DNA of 64,000 nt from Entoloma clypeatum (lineage: Eukaryota > Basidiomycota > Agaricomycetes > Agaricales > Entolomataceae), in the NCBI GenBank assembly GCA_963565915.1, contig OY751491.1:3410001-3474000 (forward strand), written 5' to 3'. The position numbers and the translations under genes are program-made. The notes below the pieces were generated by a model, which worked only from the letters and a program-made list of their open reading frames with translations, had not been told where the DNA came from and did no database searches. Positions 10,584-19,092 of this stretch are shown piece after piece. Numbering within the stretch: the first letter of the stretch is position 1; each line of letters opens with the position of its first letter.

Positions 10584-11930
10584 TAGTGATGGACAAGGGT
10601 ACATAAAACCCTCAGGGTTTTGGCGAAGGGTAAGGGAGGGTAAGGGTGAGGGTCAGAATTTCTTACCCTCTGAAAACCCGCACCGTTCGGACGGGTTTGG
10701 GGGGTCACATGATGTTTGGTTGAGCCAAACAATCAACGATTAACAAGTTGAAGTTGAAGTTGATACTTTTATCCCCGCTCATGCCAGCGGGGTCGACTCG
10801 TGCCTCACGGCCCCCCTTTGCACCCAACGGCCCCTACACGCGTCGACTCACGCCCACTCGTGTCGACTCATGCCCAACGGCCCCCGTCGTGCATAATGGT
10901 CCCCCTTCTCGCCCAACGGTCCCTACTCGCGTCGACTCACGCCCACTCGTGTCAACTCACGCCCAACGGCGTTGACTCGTGCCCAACAGTCCCCCGTCGT
11001 GCCTACCGGCCCCCCTTCGTGCCCAACGGCCCCACTCGCGTCGACTCACGCCCAACGGCCCCCCTTCGTTCCCAACGGCCCCTACTCGCGTCGACTCACG
11101 CCCACTCGTGTCAACTCACGCCCAACGGCGTCCAACGGCCCCCATTCATGCCCAACGGCCCTCACTCGCGCCCAACGACCTCCCTTCGCACCCAACAGCC
11201 GATACTGACGCCCAACGGCGTCGACTCGCGCCCAACGACCTCCCTTCGCACCCAATAGCCGATACTCATGCCCAAGCCTTCACTCACGCCCAACGGCCCT
11301 CACTCACGCCCAGCGGCGTCGACTCGTGCCCAACGGCGTCCCTTCGTGCCCAACTGCCGCCACTCGCGCATAACGACCTCCCTCCGTATGCCCAACGGCC
11401 CCTCTTTGCGCCCAACTGCCGCCACTCACGCCCAACAACCTCAACTCGCGCCCAACGACCTCGACTCGTGCCCAACGGCCCTCACGCACGCCCAATGGCG
11501 TCGACTCGCGCCCAACCACTGCCCACCATCCTGTACTCGCCCACTGCCACCACCTACCTGTCCGCCAAATGGCGCGGGAGGCGAAGGCAGTGGCCAGAGA
11601 GGGGGAGGTGGGCTGGGAGGTCACGACTGGATGGATGCAGCACATGAGGGCACTGGGATGTGACGTGATGCGCATGTGAGGAGTGAGGGGGGGTCGTGCG
11701 TGCACCCCCATGAACACGCGGAGGTCCGCGATGGCACGCAGGCAGGACACGTAGCACCAAGGGGTGTCACCCTTGGGTGCCATCCCGCGGGTATTCCGTA
11801 CCCCCACATACCCTCGAAAACCCTCACCCGTAGGTGAGGGTTTCCTTACCCTTGGCGAGGGGTACGGTTTTTCGAGGGTAAGGGTAAGGGCACGATTTTT
11901 TTACCCGCGGGATACCCCTGTCCATCACTA
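10584..11930 (+). mobile_element. hAT-like non-autonomous element with internal minisatellite (copy 1)
   Basis: 1347 bp with terminal inverted repeats TAGTGATGGACARGGGTA. It is flanked by GTTGCGCA (10576-10583) and GTTGCGTG (11931-11938), an imperfect 8 bp duplication. hAT elements make 8 bp duplications and have short inverted ends of this kind. No transposase is present. The ends contain AAACCCTCAGGGTTTT and GAGGGTAAGGGT blocks that can fold, and the middle is a GC-rich tandem repeat. Copy 2, in the opposite orientation, is at 48648-49777 with a perfect duplication, which confirms the boundaries. It interrupts Gypsy-A gag inside a zinc-knuckle codon run. Confidence 0.85.
10783..11525 (+). 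repeat. Minisatellite of GCCCAACGGCC-type units
   Basis: Imperfect tandem units of roughly 18-30 bp built from CGCCCAACGGCC, CTCGCGTCGACTCACG and CCCCTTCGTGCC. Few stops occur in several frames, so long Pro/Arg/Thr-rich frames appear on both strands. They have no conserved start and should not be read as genes. Confidence 0.85.
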
Positions 11931-12479
11931 GTTGCGTGCAATATGGCCTTCTTGGTCACAGTTGAAACACTTGCAACCATCTTTCTTCTTTGGAGCGCTG
12001 CAGTCCTTAGCGAGGTGACCAAAGTGTTGACAGTTGTAGCAATGGGCTACCCCTGCTTTGTTGATCTCCATGGCCTTGCCTTGACCACCATAAGTGGTAC
12101 CTGATCCGGTGCGCATGTCGCTGCCACCTCGGATGACCAGTGCATGTCCCTCCATCTGTCGTCCCTTGTTTCGGATCTCCTTTGCATACTCAGAGTATGT
12201 CTTATCCTCACTTGCCACTTGTTCAGAGATTCTGCGGTTAATGTTCTTTTCCAGGATGTATTTCCCAGTTTCTTCGCCAAGATTTGACAGCTTCAAGAGC
12301 TCTTCGAATTCGTCCAAGAATTTGTCAACGGTGCGTTTCTCCTGCCTCAGGACTTCGAGTCTTGCTTTGGCAGCGACTGACTTGTTGGCGACAGAAAATC
12401 GTGTTGCGATATCCTCTGAGAATCCTAGCCAGGTGATGTTCTCATTGTCAATGGCAAGAGCATCTAACTTGTTACTGGC
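11931..12479 (-). pseudogene. Gypsy-A Gag C-terminal half with CCHC zinc knuckles
   Basis: The minus strand is open through this piece. It carries the Gag region NKLDALAIDNENITWLGF, a charged helical part, then knuckle 1 CYNCQHFGHLAKDC and the start of knuckle 2 CFNCDQEGHIARN. Its final Cys lies beyond the hAT-like element, at 10583. Upstream it joins in frame through 19595-19577 to 25436. This is a nucleocapsid domain that binds genomic RNA in the virus-like particle. Confidence 0.88.
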
Positions 12480-12963
12480 TGTTACATTCCGATCCATTCC
12501 GACGATTTCCGACCAATCCCGACACCTCCGACACCTCCGACATTTTGACTAATACTTATTATGCATACTTACTGTTATGAATCTCGTTACTACGTACATT
12601 ACTTACATCCGACCATTTTACTTATGTTAAGAATCTCCGACAGCCACTCGTTATCCGACTCCGACGAAGCCACACGTCCTCCGACATAGTATTTAAACTT
12701 ATGTAGAATCGTGTATTAGCTTCAGTTTGAATATCAACTTAGATTCGACATCATACCTCCCGTCCTCTTTCCGACTCTTAACTTGAGTCCGACCTCCGAC
12801 CTCCGATCCTCCGATCCTCCGAAATAAGGACACCAACGTATTAGCGAGGGCGCAACACACAAGTTGAAGCCAAGTCCTTGCCCCTACATTGCACGCGCTC
12901 CGACCCTCCGACCTTCCGACGCGTCCGACGTAGCTCCGACATTTTGTCGATCAGTTCTTAACA
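12480..12963 (+). repeat. 5' LTR of Gypsy-B
   Basis: 484 bp, TGTTACATTCC...TTCTTAACA. By eye it has 22 CCGA tetramers on the plus strand and none of the reverse complement TCGG; about two per strand are expected by chance. TATTTAAA at 12690-12697 is the likely TATA box. Confidence 0.95.
12690..12734 (+). promoter_or_regulatory. TATA box and presumed transcript 5' end with self-primer
   Basis: TATTTAAA begins at 12690 and CAGTTTGAATAT begins 33 nt later at 12723, where transcription would be expected to start. These 12 nt are perfectly complementary to 12966-12977, next to the LTR end. In Tf1 and sushi elements the first nucleotides of the mRNA fold back and prime reverse transcription. Confidence 0.7.
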
Positions 12964-12965
12964 GT

Positions 12966-12977
12966 ATATTCAAACTG
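12966..12977 (+). promoter_or_regulatory. Self-complementary primer binding site of Gypsy-B
   Basis: ATATTCAAACTG lies 2 nt after the LTR end and pairs over 12 nt with the LTR at 12723-12734. No tRNA 3' end complement (TGG...) is seen. The arrangement is retained in the decayed copy B' (about 52983 with 53211), so it is under past selection. Confidence 0.72.
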
Positions 12978-13009
12978 CCACTCGCTTATCCGTATTTCAA
13001 ATTCCAGTT

Positions 13010-14236
13010 ATGGCAGCCCGCAACACACAGAACTCCCGCGCAGCAGCAGCCGCAGCGGAAGCTTCAAACCTGCAGGACACCAGGGCGACATTTCTACATA
13101 CGTTCCAAGATATTCCCGCAGAAGAATCTGCACCCAAACCTGACCCCATATCTCCGACACCTCGTCTCCGAACACCTCAGACACAAGGACCTCCGATTCC
13201 TGAAGAATTCCGTCCTTTTAAATCTCCGACCTCTCCTTTTGACGATAACAATCCTTTCCGTCGCGAGCAAACTCCAAACCTCGCCGAAGCAATTATGCTT
13301 ATGACGCAGGAGCTCCGACGTAGAGAGACTCCGAAAACTCCGAAAAAGAAGTCGAAGGAACCCGACACTTTTGACGGTTCCGACTCTCGGAAACTCACCA
13401 GTTTCCTCGCACAATGCACACTATATTTCCGAAACAACCCCGCCTTTGACGATGATGATAACAAAGTCAGTTTCGCTCTGTCGTACCTCCGAGGAACCGC
13501 GCTCGAATGGTTTGAGCCCACCCTCTTGGGAGAGTCCGACGACGACTCTGTCTGGTTGGACGACTGGTCCGCCTTTGTGCACATCCTCCGATCTGAATTC
13601 GGACCTATCGATCCGACCGGAGAAGCAGAGGATAGCCTGGATCACCTTCAGATGCGCGACAATCAGAAGATCCTACGTTACAACGTGGACTTCAAACGTC
13701 TTTCCGCTCGCACGCAGTGGGATGATGGCGCGCTCCGATATCGGTACTATACCGGTTTAGCGGAACGCATCAAGGACATTTTGGGGACTTTTCCCAAACC
13801 AAAAACTCTCGCCGAGTTGAAAGTAATGGCCCATAACATTGATGCTCGCTACTGGGAACGTCAACGCGAGAAATCGCGCTCCTCCGACAAATCTACTCCG
13901 AAATCCGACAAATCCGACAAATCCGACAAAAAACAGACCCCCGCTTCATCATCCTCCAACAACAACTCCTCATCGTCTAAACCCAACTCGCAACAACAAC
14001 AAAAATCGTCATCCACCTCTCCGAAATCCGCCCTCTCCGACAAACTTGGCAAAGATGGGAAATTAACTCCCCAAGAACGCCAACGACGATTTGACAATAA
14101 TTTATGCATGTTTTGCGGCAACGTTGGTCATCGGGCTTCCGACTGCTCGAAGAAATCGTCTTCTAACGCCAAAGCAAAGGCCCGCGCGGCCCAAGCTGAG
14201 GACAAATCGGAGAAGACGACCGAGTCAAAAAAATAG
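13010..14236 (+). CDS. Gypsy-B Gag
   Basis: 408 codons from ATG 13010 (MAARNTQN), 46 nt after the LTR. There is an Ala/Pro-rich N-terminal tail. A retrotransposon Gag capsid-type domain covers about residues 120-290 ([63 protein letters not shown]). A Ser/Lys/Gln low-complexity linker follows, then a single zinc knuckle CMFCGNVGHRASDC near residues 366-379. The frame ends KSKK-stop at a run of seven A. It is the precursor of the particle shell and RNA-binding protein. Confidence 0.93.
   Translation: MAARNTQNSRAAAAAAEASNLQDTRATFLHTFQDIPAEESAPKPDPISPTPRLRTPQTQGPPIPEEFRPFKSPTSPFDDNNPFRREQTPNLAEAIMLMTQELRRRETPKTPKKKSKEPDTFDGSDSRKLTSFLAQCTLYFRNNPAFDDDDNKVSFALSYLRGTALEWFEPTLLGESDDDSVWLDDWSAFVHILRSEFGPIDPTGEAEDSLDHLQMRDNQKILRYNVDFKRLSARTQWDDGALRYRYYTGLAERIKDILGTFPKPKTLAELKVMAHNIDARYWERQREKSRSSDKSTPKSDKSDKSDKKQTPASSSSNNNSSSSKPNSQQQQKSSSTSPKSALSDKLGKDGKLTPQERQRRFDNNLCMFCGNVGHRASDCSKKSSSNAKAKARAAQAEDKSEKTTESKK
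14227..14236 (+). promoter_or_regulatory. -1 ribosomal frameshift site at gag stop
   Basis: In the gag frame the end reads TCA AAA AAA TAG. The heptamer A AAA AAA (14227-14233) fits X XXY YYZ exactly. Slipping back one base enters the pol frame (ATA GTA AGC...), which is open to 17937. Copy B'' keeps the same seven-A run and TAG (63161-63170, minus strand). A downstream stimulatory fold was not established. Confidence 0.72.
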
Positions 14237-17200
14237 TAAGCAGTCCTCAGATTCCAGCACGTACTGGGGATTGCGTTGACTCCTTTCGTGCACCTTTGGA
14301 AACCCTCCGACTCAATGCGTCCGCTCTCTCAAATCCGAACTCTCTATGTATTGATTTGATATCTCCGACCTTTTCCGATTCTCTTCCGATAAAGACTCTT
14401 ATTGATTCTGGTTCTACACATTGCTTCGCAGATACCAGATTTATTTCTTCTTTAAACTTATCTCCGACTCCGATTCCTTCACCTATGGTTTTGAAACTTT
14501 TTGACGGTTCTTCAAATACTTATATCACACAATCTATCGATCTTCCTCTCCGATTTCCTTCCGGTGAACTTCTGACCGTCGCGTTTTACGTGACAACCCT
14601 CGATTCGTCTTGTAATTTGGTTCTAGGACACAACTGGCTCACCCGCTACAATCCGTTGATTGACTGGGTATTGGGCAGTATCTTATTCCGTTCTACGTTA
14701 CCCGACACTCCGAGTCCGACTCCGACGTCGACTGCTGAGGCAGCTCCGCCACCTCTGCAGTGTCCGCCCTCTCCGATGGGCACCTCCGATCCGCTCACTC
14801 CGAACACCTCCGACCCGCCACAGATTACCATGGTCAATGCAGCCGCATATCTCCATGCATGTAAAGCTCCTGGGGCATACGCTTTCCGCGTTCACCTCTC
14901 CGACATCTCCGCCAATTCCGCGTCCGTCTCCGACGACGCTCCCGATCTCTCTGGCATACCCGAGGAATACCACGATTTTGCTGATGTATTCAGTAAGAAA
15001 AAAGCCGACACCCTTGCACCCCACCGACCCTACGACCTCAAGATCAATTTGGAGGAAGGTACTTCCCCTCCGATTGGTCCGATGTACTCACTCTCGCAAT
15101 CCGAACTTGGATCCCTCCGAGACTTCATCGACGAGCACCTCAATATCGGTTTCATCAAACCTTCTAGTTCACCTCACGGCGCTCCGATCCTCTTCGTCCG
15201 AAAGAAAGATGGATCACTCCGACTATGCGTCGACTACCGAGGCCTGAACAAAATCACGAAGAAGGACCGATACCCACTTCCGCTCATCTCCGACCTCTTA
15301 GCCACTGCCGGAAAAGCACGCGTTTATACCACCATAGACCTCCGACACGCATACCACCTAGTCCGCATCGCTGAAGGTGACGAATGGAAAACTGCATTCC
15401 GCACTCGCTATGGATCATTTGAATGGTTAGTCATGCCATTCGGATTGTCTAACGCACCTGCAGCCTTTCAACGTTTTATGAACGACATCTTCTCCGACCT
15501 TCTGGACAACTGCGTTACCGTTTACCTCGACGACATCCTGATCTACTCCGACAACCCCGAGGAACACAAAAAACATGTCCGAGAAGTCCTCCGACGACTC
15601 CGACAACATGGTCTTTACGCCCGCGCCGACAAGTGCGACTTCTCTGCCGAAACTGTAGAATATCTTGGATTTATCCTTTCTCCCGACGGACTCAAAATGT
15701 CGGAAGCGAAAGTCAAGATTATTCAGGATTGGCCTGAACCGCGCAGAGTGAAGGACGTCCAGTCCTTTTTAGGTTTTGCAAACTTTTACCGACGTTTCAT
15801 TCCATTCTATTCCAACATCACTATCCCACTCACTCGTTTAACCAGGAAACATGCCACTTGGCTGTTCTCCGACGACGCTCGAACCGCTTTTAATGACCTG
15901 AAAAAGGCATTTACCACCGCTCCGATCCTGACACACTGGATTCCCGACTCTCCGATCATTGTCGAAACCGACGCATCCGACTATGCCCTAGCGGCTATTC
16001 TGTCGATAGTCACCTCCGACAATGAAGTCCACCCCGTCGCATTCCATTCCCGCACCTTCACGGCCCCCGAAGTAAACTATGACACCCACAATAAGGAACT
16101 TCTTGCCATCTACGAAGCGTTTAAAATTTGGCGCCATTACCTCGAAGGCTCCGGTACTCCGATTGACGTCGTTACCGACCACAAAAATCTCGAGTATTTT
16201 GCCACCACCAAAGTTCTTTCACGCCGACAAGTCCGATGGTCGGAATACCTTTCCCAGTTCAACCTCGTCATCCGATTCCGCCCCGGCCGATTGGGAACTA
16301 AACCTGACTCTCTAACTAGACGTTGGGATGTCTACCCTAAAGGGGGAAATAGCGAATACGTCGACATCAATCCGACCAACCTCCGACCAGTCTTTTCGCA
16401 AGAACAGCTCTCCGCTTCAGTTCGCGCGACTCAACTCCTTGAGCCCGTCCTCCGTGCAACCATTATCATGGACACAGAAAAGCTTCACCACGACATACTC
16501 ACAGCACTCCCTTCCGACACTCTTTACAACACTCTTTCTAAAGATCCTAAACCCCGCTGGTCTCTCGACCCCGATGGTTTCCTCCGACATGACGATCGGA
16601 TATACGTTCCCGACTCCGACGACCTCCGACTCCGAGTCCTACAGCACAAGCACGATCATATGCTTGCTGGACACCCAGGTCAGAACAAGACACTCAGTCT
16701 CATTCAGCGTGATTATACCTGGCCCGGAATACGAGATTTCGTTAAACACTATTGCAAGTCATGTACCACTTGCATGCGATCGAAGCCACAAAGACACAAG
16801 CCTTACGGCCTACTCAAACAGCTTCCGATCCCCGAACGTCCTTGGAATTCTATCTCAATGGATTTCATCGAGACCCTTCCGACCTCCGACAACTTTGATT
16901 CAATCCTCGTTATCGTTGACCGATTAACGAAACAAAGTATTTTCATTCCGACAACAATTCATTGCACCTCCGAAGACCTTGCCGTACTTTTCGTACTACA
17001 CGTCTTCTCTAAACACGGCGTCCCCGAACATGTCACCTCCGACCGCGGCCCCGAATTCGTCTCCCGATTCTTCCGATCTCTCGGAAAGGCTCTAAACATG
17101 ACCCTCCACTTCACCTCCGGTTACCACCCCGAAGGCGATGGCCAAACCGAACGCACTAACCAGACCCTCGAACAGTACTTGCGGATATTCTGCAACTACC

Positions 17201-17937
17201 AACAGGACAACTGGTCCGCTCTCCTTCCGATTGCGGAGTTTGCGTACAACAACGCACCTAGTGCTACCACTGGCATATCTCCCTTCTTTGCTAACAAGGG
17301 TTACCATCCGAACATTACTGTTCACCCGGAACGAGACCTCGCCTCTTCCCGAGCCCGATCCTTCGTGACCGACTTAGACGAACTTCACCAAGAACTGAAA
17401 GCCACCATCTCCGACGCTCAACGACGTTACCAGAAGTCCTCCGACAATAATCGGATCGCACCTCCGACATTTTCTGTCGGACAACAGGTTTTCGTCAAAG
17501 CACAGTTCTTCCGCACAACACGCCCATCCAAGAAACTCTCAGAAAAGTACTTGGGACCATACGAGATCATTGCACAACCCGGTACACACTCCTTTACCCT
17601 CCGACTCCCCGACACATTCCGCGGTGTTCACCCCGTCTACCACGTCTCCATGCTTGAACCCGCAACTCCGAACACCATTCCGAATCGGACCCAACCTCCG
17701 CCTCCTCCGATTGACATTGACGGAGAACTTGAGTACGAGATCGCTGAAATAGTCGACTCAAAGATCGACCGACGATGTAGCTGCAAGCTACTATATTTCG
17801 TCCGTTGGTTAGGATATGAAAACACTGATGAAGAATTCTCTTGGCTACCAGCCAATGAATTGGAAAACGCCCCCGAGCTTGTCTCCGACTTTCACTCCGC
17901 TTATCCCGACAAACCGGGTCCGCTCACATCGCTCTGA
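14233..17937 (+). CDS. Gypsy-B Pol: protease, RT, RNase H, integrase, chromodomain
   Basis: About 1235 residues when read after a -1 shift. Protease: LIDSGSTHCFAD (near residue 57 of Pol) and LVLGHNWLTRYNPLIDW. RT: PSSSPHGAPILFVRKKDGSL, then VTVYLDDILIYS with the YLDD box. RNase H: VETDASDYALAAILS, NKELLAIYEAF, VVTDHKNLEYF. Integrase zinc module HDHMLAGHPGQN ... CKSCTTCM; core D in ISMDFIETLP, D in TSDRGPEF, E in GDGQTERTNQTL. C-terminus: GPYEIIAQPGTHSF and HPVYHVSMLEP, then a chromodomain (LLYFVRWLGYENTDEEFSWLP). All catalytic residues I can place are present. Alternatively Pol could start at TTG 14296, but the overlap and slippery run favour frameshifting. Confidence 0.93.
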   Translation: MVSSPQIPARTGDCVDSFRAPLETLRLNASALSNPNSLCIDLISPTFSDSLPIKTLIDSGSTHCFADTRFISSLNLSPTPIPSPMVLKLFDGSSNTYITQSIDLPLRFPSGELLTVAFYVTTLDSSCNLVLGHNWLTRYNPLIDWVLGSILFRSTLPDTPSPTPTSTAEAAPPPLQCPPSPMGTSDPLTPNTSDPPQITMVNAAAYLHACKAPGAYAFRVHLSDISANSASVSDDAPDLSGIPEEYHDFADVFSKKKADTLAPHRPYDLKINLEEGTSPPIGPMYSLSQSELGSLRDFIDEHLNIGFIKPSSSPHGAPILFVRKKDGSLRLCVDYRGLNKITKKDRYPLPLISDLLATAGKARVYTTIDLRHAYHLVRIAEGDEWKTAFRTRYGSFEWLVMPFGLSNAPAAFQRFMNDIFSDLLDNCVTVYLDDILIYSDNPEEHKKHVREVLRRLRQHGLYARADKCDFSAETVEYLGFILSPDGLKMSEAKVKIIQDWPEPRRVKDVQSFLGFANFYRRFIPFYSNITIPLTRLTRKHATWLFSDDARTAFNDLKKAFTTAPILTHWIPDSPIIVETDASDYALAAILSIVTSDNEVHPVAFHSRTFTAPEVNYDTHNKELLAIYEAFKIWRHYLEGSGTPIDVVTDHKNLEYFATTKVLSRRQVRWSEYLSQFNLVIRFRPGRLGTKPDSLTRRWDVYPKGGNSEYVDINPTNLRPVFSQEQLSASVRATQLLEPVLRATIIMDTEKLHHDILTALPSDTLYNTLSKDPKPRWSLDPDGFLRHDDRIYVPDSDDLRLRVLQHKHDHMLAGHPGQNKTLSLIQRDYTWPGIRDFVKHYCKSCTTCMRSKPQRHKPYGLLKQLPIPERPWNSISMDFIETLPTSDNFDSILVIVDRLTKQSIFIPTTIHCTSEDLAVLFVLHVFSKHGVPEHVTSDRGPEFVSRFFRSLGKALNMTLHFTSGYHPEGDGQTERTNQTLEQYLRIFCNYQQDNWSALLPIAEFAYNNAPSATTGISPFFANKGYHPNITVHPERDLASSRARSFVTDLDELHQELKATISDAQRRYQKSSDNNRIAPPTFSVGQQVFVKAQFFRTTRPSKKLSEKYLGPYEIIAQPGTHSFTLRLPDTFRGVHPVYHVSMLEPATPNTIPNRTQPPPPPIDIDGELEYEIAEIVDSKIDRRCSCKLLYFVRWLGYENTDEEFSWLPANELENAPELVSDFHSAYPDKPGPLTSL
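16336..16350 (+). promoter_or_regulatory. Candidate central polypurine tract
   Basis: CCTAAAGGGGGAAAT in mid-pol (between RNase H and integrase) repeats the tract before the 3' LTR (CCTAAGGGGGAAAT, about 19078-19090) with one extra A. Some retroelements use a central tract for a second plus-strand start. In copy B' a solo LTR sits immediately after this site. Function is inferred from sequence identity only. Confidence 0.45.
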
Positions 17938-17965
17938 AACAAGAAAAAACAAGTACTATTACTAT

Positions 17966-18926
17966 CTACTTAGTACGTTGTTTCTTGTTGGACGGACCCT
18001 CCTCCTTGTCCGACTCCCCCTCCGACTCCGCCTTCTCCGACTCGTCCGATATGTCCATGTCGGACTGCTCCGGCATATCCAACCTCTTCCGATTCAACAT
18101 GTCTTGCTTGATCTTCTTCACCAGCCTCTGCTCCAGGCTCAACTCCTCTATCTCCTCATTCACCTCCGACTTCCCCGATCCCTCCGACTCCGACTCCGAT
18201 TCCTCCACTTCCTCTGGCACGTATGCAATGTTGACAGTTCCTTCAACTGCTGAGAGCAGTCTTCGGATCTGCCTCGTCTCCACCAAAATCTCCTTCAAGA
18301 CGCTCAACAGCGTCACCTCCGACTCCGACCCTCCGACCTCTGTCGCTTTCCCTTTTCCCTTCACCTTCACCGTGCGCTTCACCTCCGACTTCCCCTCCGA
18401 CGCTCCGACCTCGCACTTCTTCTTGTCTTTGATACATCCTTTGCAGGACGACTTATTCCTAAAAACACAAGGTTAAAACAGAAGAGACGAACCAAAGAGG
18501 GACTTACTCATCGCGTTCGCATTCGACGCCCTTCACAATGCACCTATCACAGGTGCCGACCCCGACCCCGACTCCCGACCCCTCTCCGACCATCGCCGAC
18601 ACTTCCTCCACCTTCCTCTTCTTCGTCGTCTTCTTCTTCTTCTTCTCCGCCTGCGGCTCCCCCGACCCCTTGCTCGATGCGCCTTGCGCAGCGGCCACTT
18701 CATCGGCCCTTTTCTGAGCCGCCAGCTCCAACGCCCGACGCATCTCCTCCGCTACCCGCATCTCCTCCGCTAACCGCGCCGCCTCCGCAGCCCTCTCTTC
18801 CTCCGCTCTCCGCTCCTCCTCAGCCTTCCTCGCAGCCTCCTCCTCCACTGCTCGCTTTTTCGCCTCCACCTCCGCGAGCTTAGCCTGCAGCGCCTCCATC
18901 TCCTTTTGAAAATCGGATGCCGACAT
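17966..18926 (-). CDS. Antisense gene of Gypsy-B: coiled-coil protein with Zn2Cys6-like cluster
   Basis: On the minus strand ATG 18926 (MSASDFQKEMEALQ) opens exon 1 (18926-18508). A 49 nt intron (18507-18459, GTAAGT...TTTTTAG) is followed by exon 2 (18458-17966). The total is 303 residues with the frame kept. Residues 5-85 are an Ala/Glu/Arg coiled coil; then comes a KKKKKTTKKRK basic stretch. The cysteine pattern CDRCIVKGVEC / CKGCIKDKKKC has spacing C-x2-C-x6-C-x9-C-x2-C-x6-C, with the intron splitting the cluster. A Lys-rich segment, a helix (LLSVLKEILVETRQIRRLL) and an acidic Ser/Glu tail follow. That pattern is the Gal4-type fungal DNA-binding signature. The gene is convergent with pol (28 bp between stops), and its start lies 167 bp from the 3' LTR. 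Role unknown; a nuclear regulator is the obvious hypothesis. Confidence 0.72.
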
Positions 18927-19077
18927 ATTGAGGTTTATTTTCGGAAGAGTTAAAAACGAAAAGAGAATGGGGGAACAAGAAGAAAAAACCACTCAGACGG
19001 TATTTTCAACCAACGCATCACATGACACAGTTCACGCGCACCGACCACCTAGGTCCTTAGGCCTCATGGGTTCGGCC

Positions 19078-19090
19078 CTAAGGGGGAAAT
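19078..19090 (+). promoter_or_regulatory. 3' polypurine tract of Gypsy-B
   Basis: CTAAGGGGGAAAT two bases before the 3' LTR. It is the usual plus-strand primer position and is conserved in copy B' (57258-57270). Confidence 0.7.
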
Positions 19091-19092
19091 AC

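Noticed and set aside
10783..11525. Regularly spaced repeats resembling a CRISPR array
   Set aside because: Units are imperfect, directly tandem and lack unique spacers; the host is a eukaryote.
10800..11807. Several Pro/Arg-rich frames of 130-220 codons on both strands
   Set aside because: They are by-products of a GC-rich tandem repeat with few stops; no conserved start and frames differ between copies.
17816..18253. Plus-strand frame after pol of Gypsy-B
   Set aside because: It is the shadow of the antisense exon, which has the splice sites and cysteine pattern.
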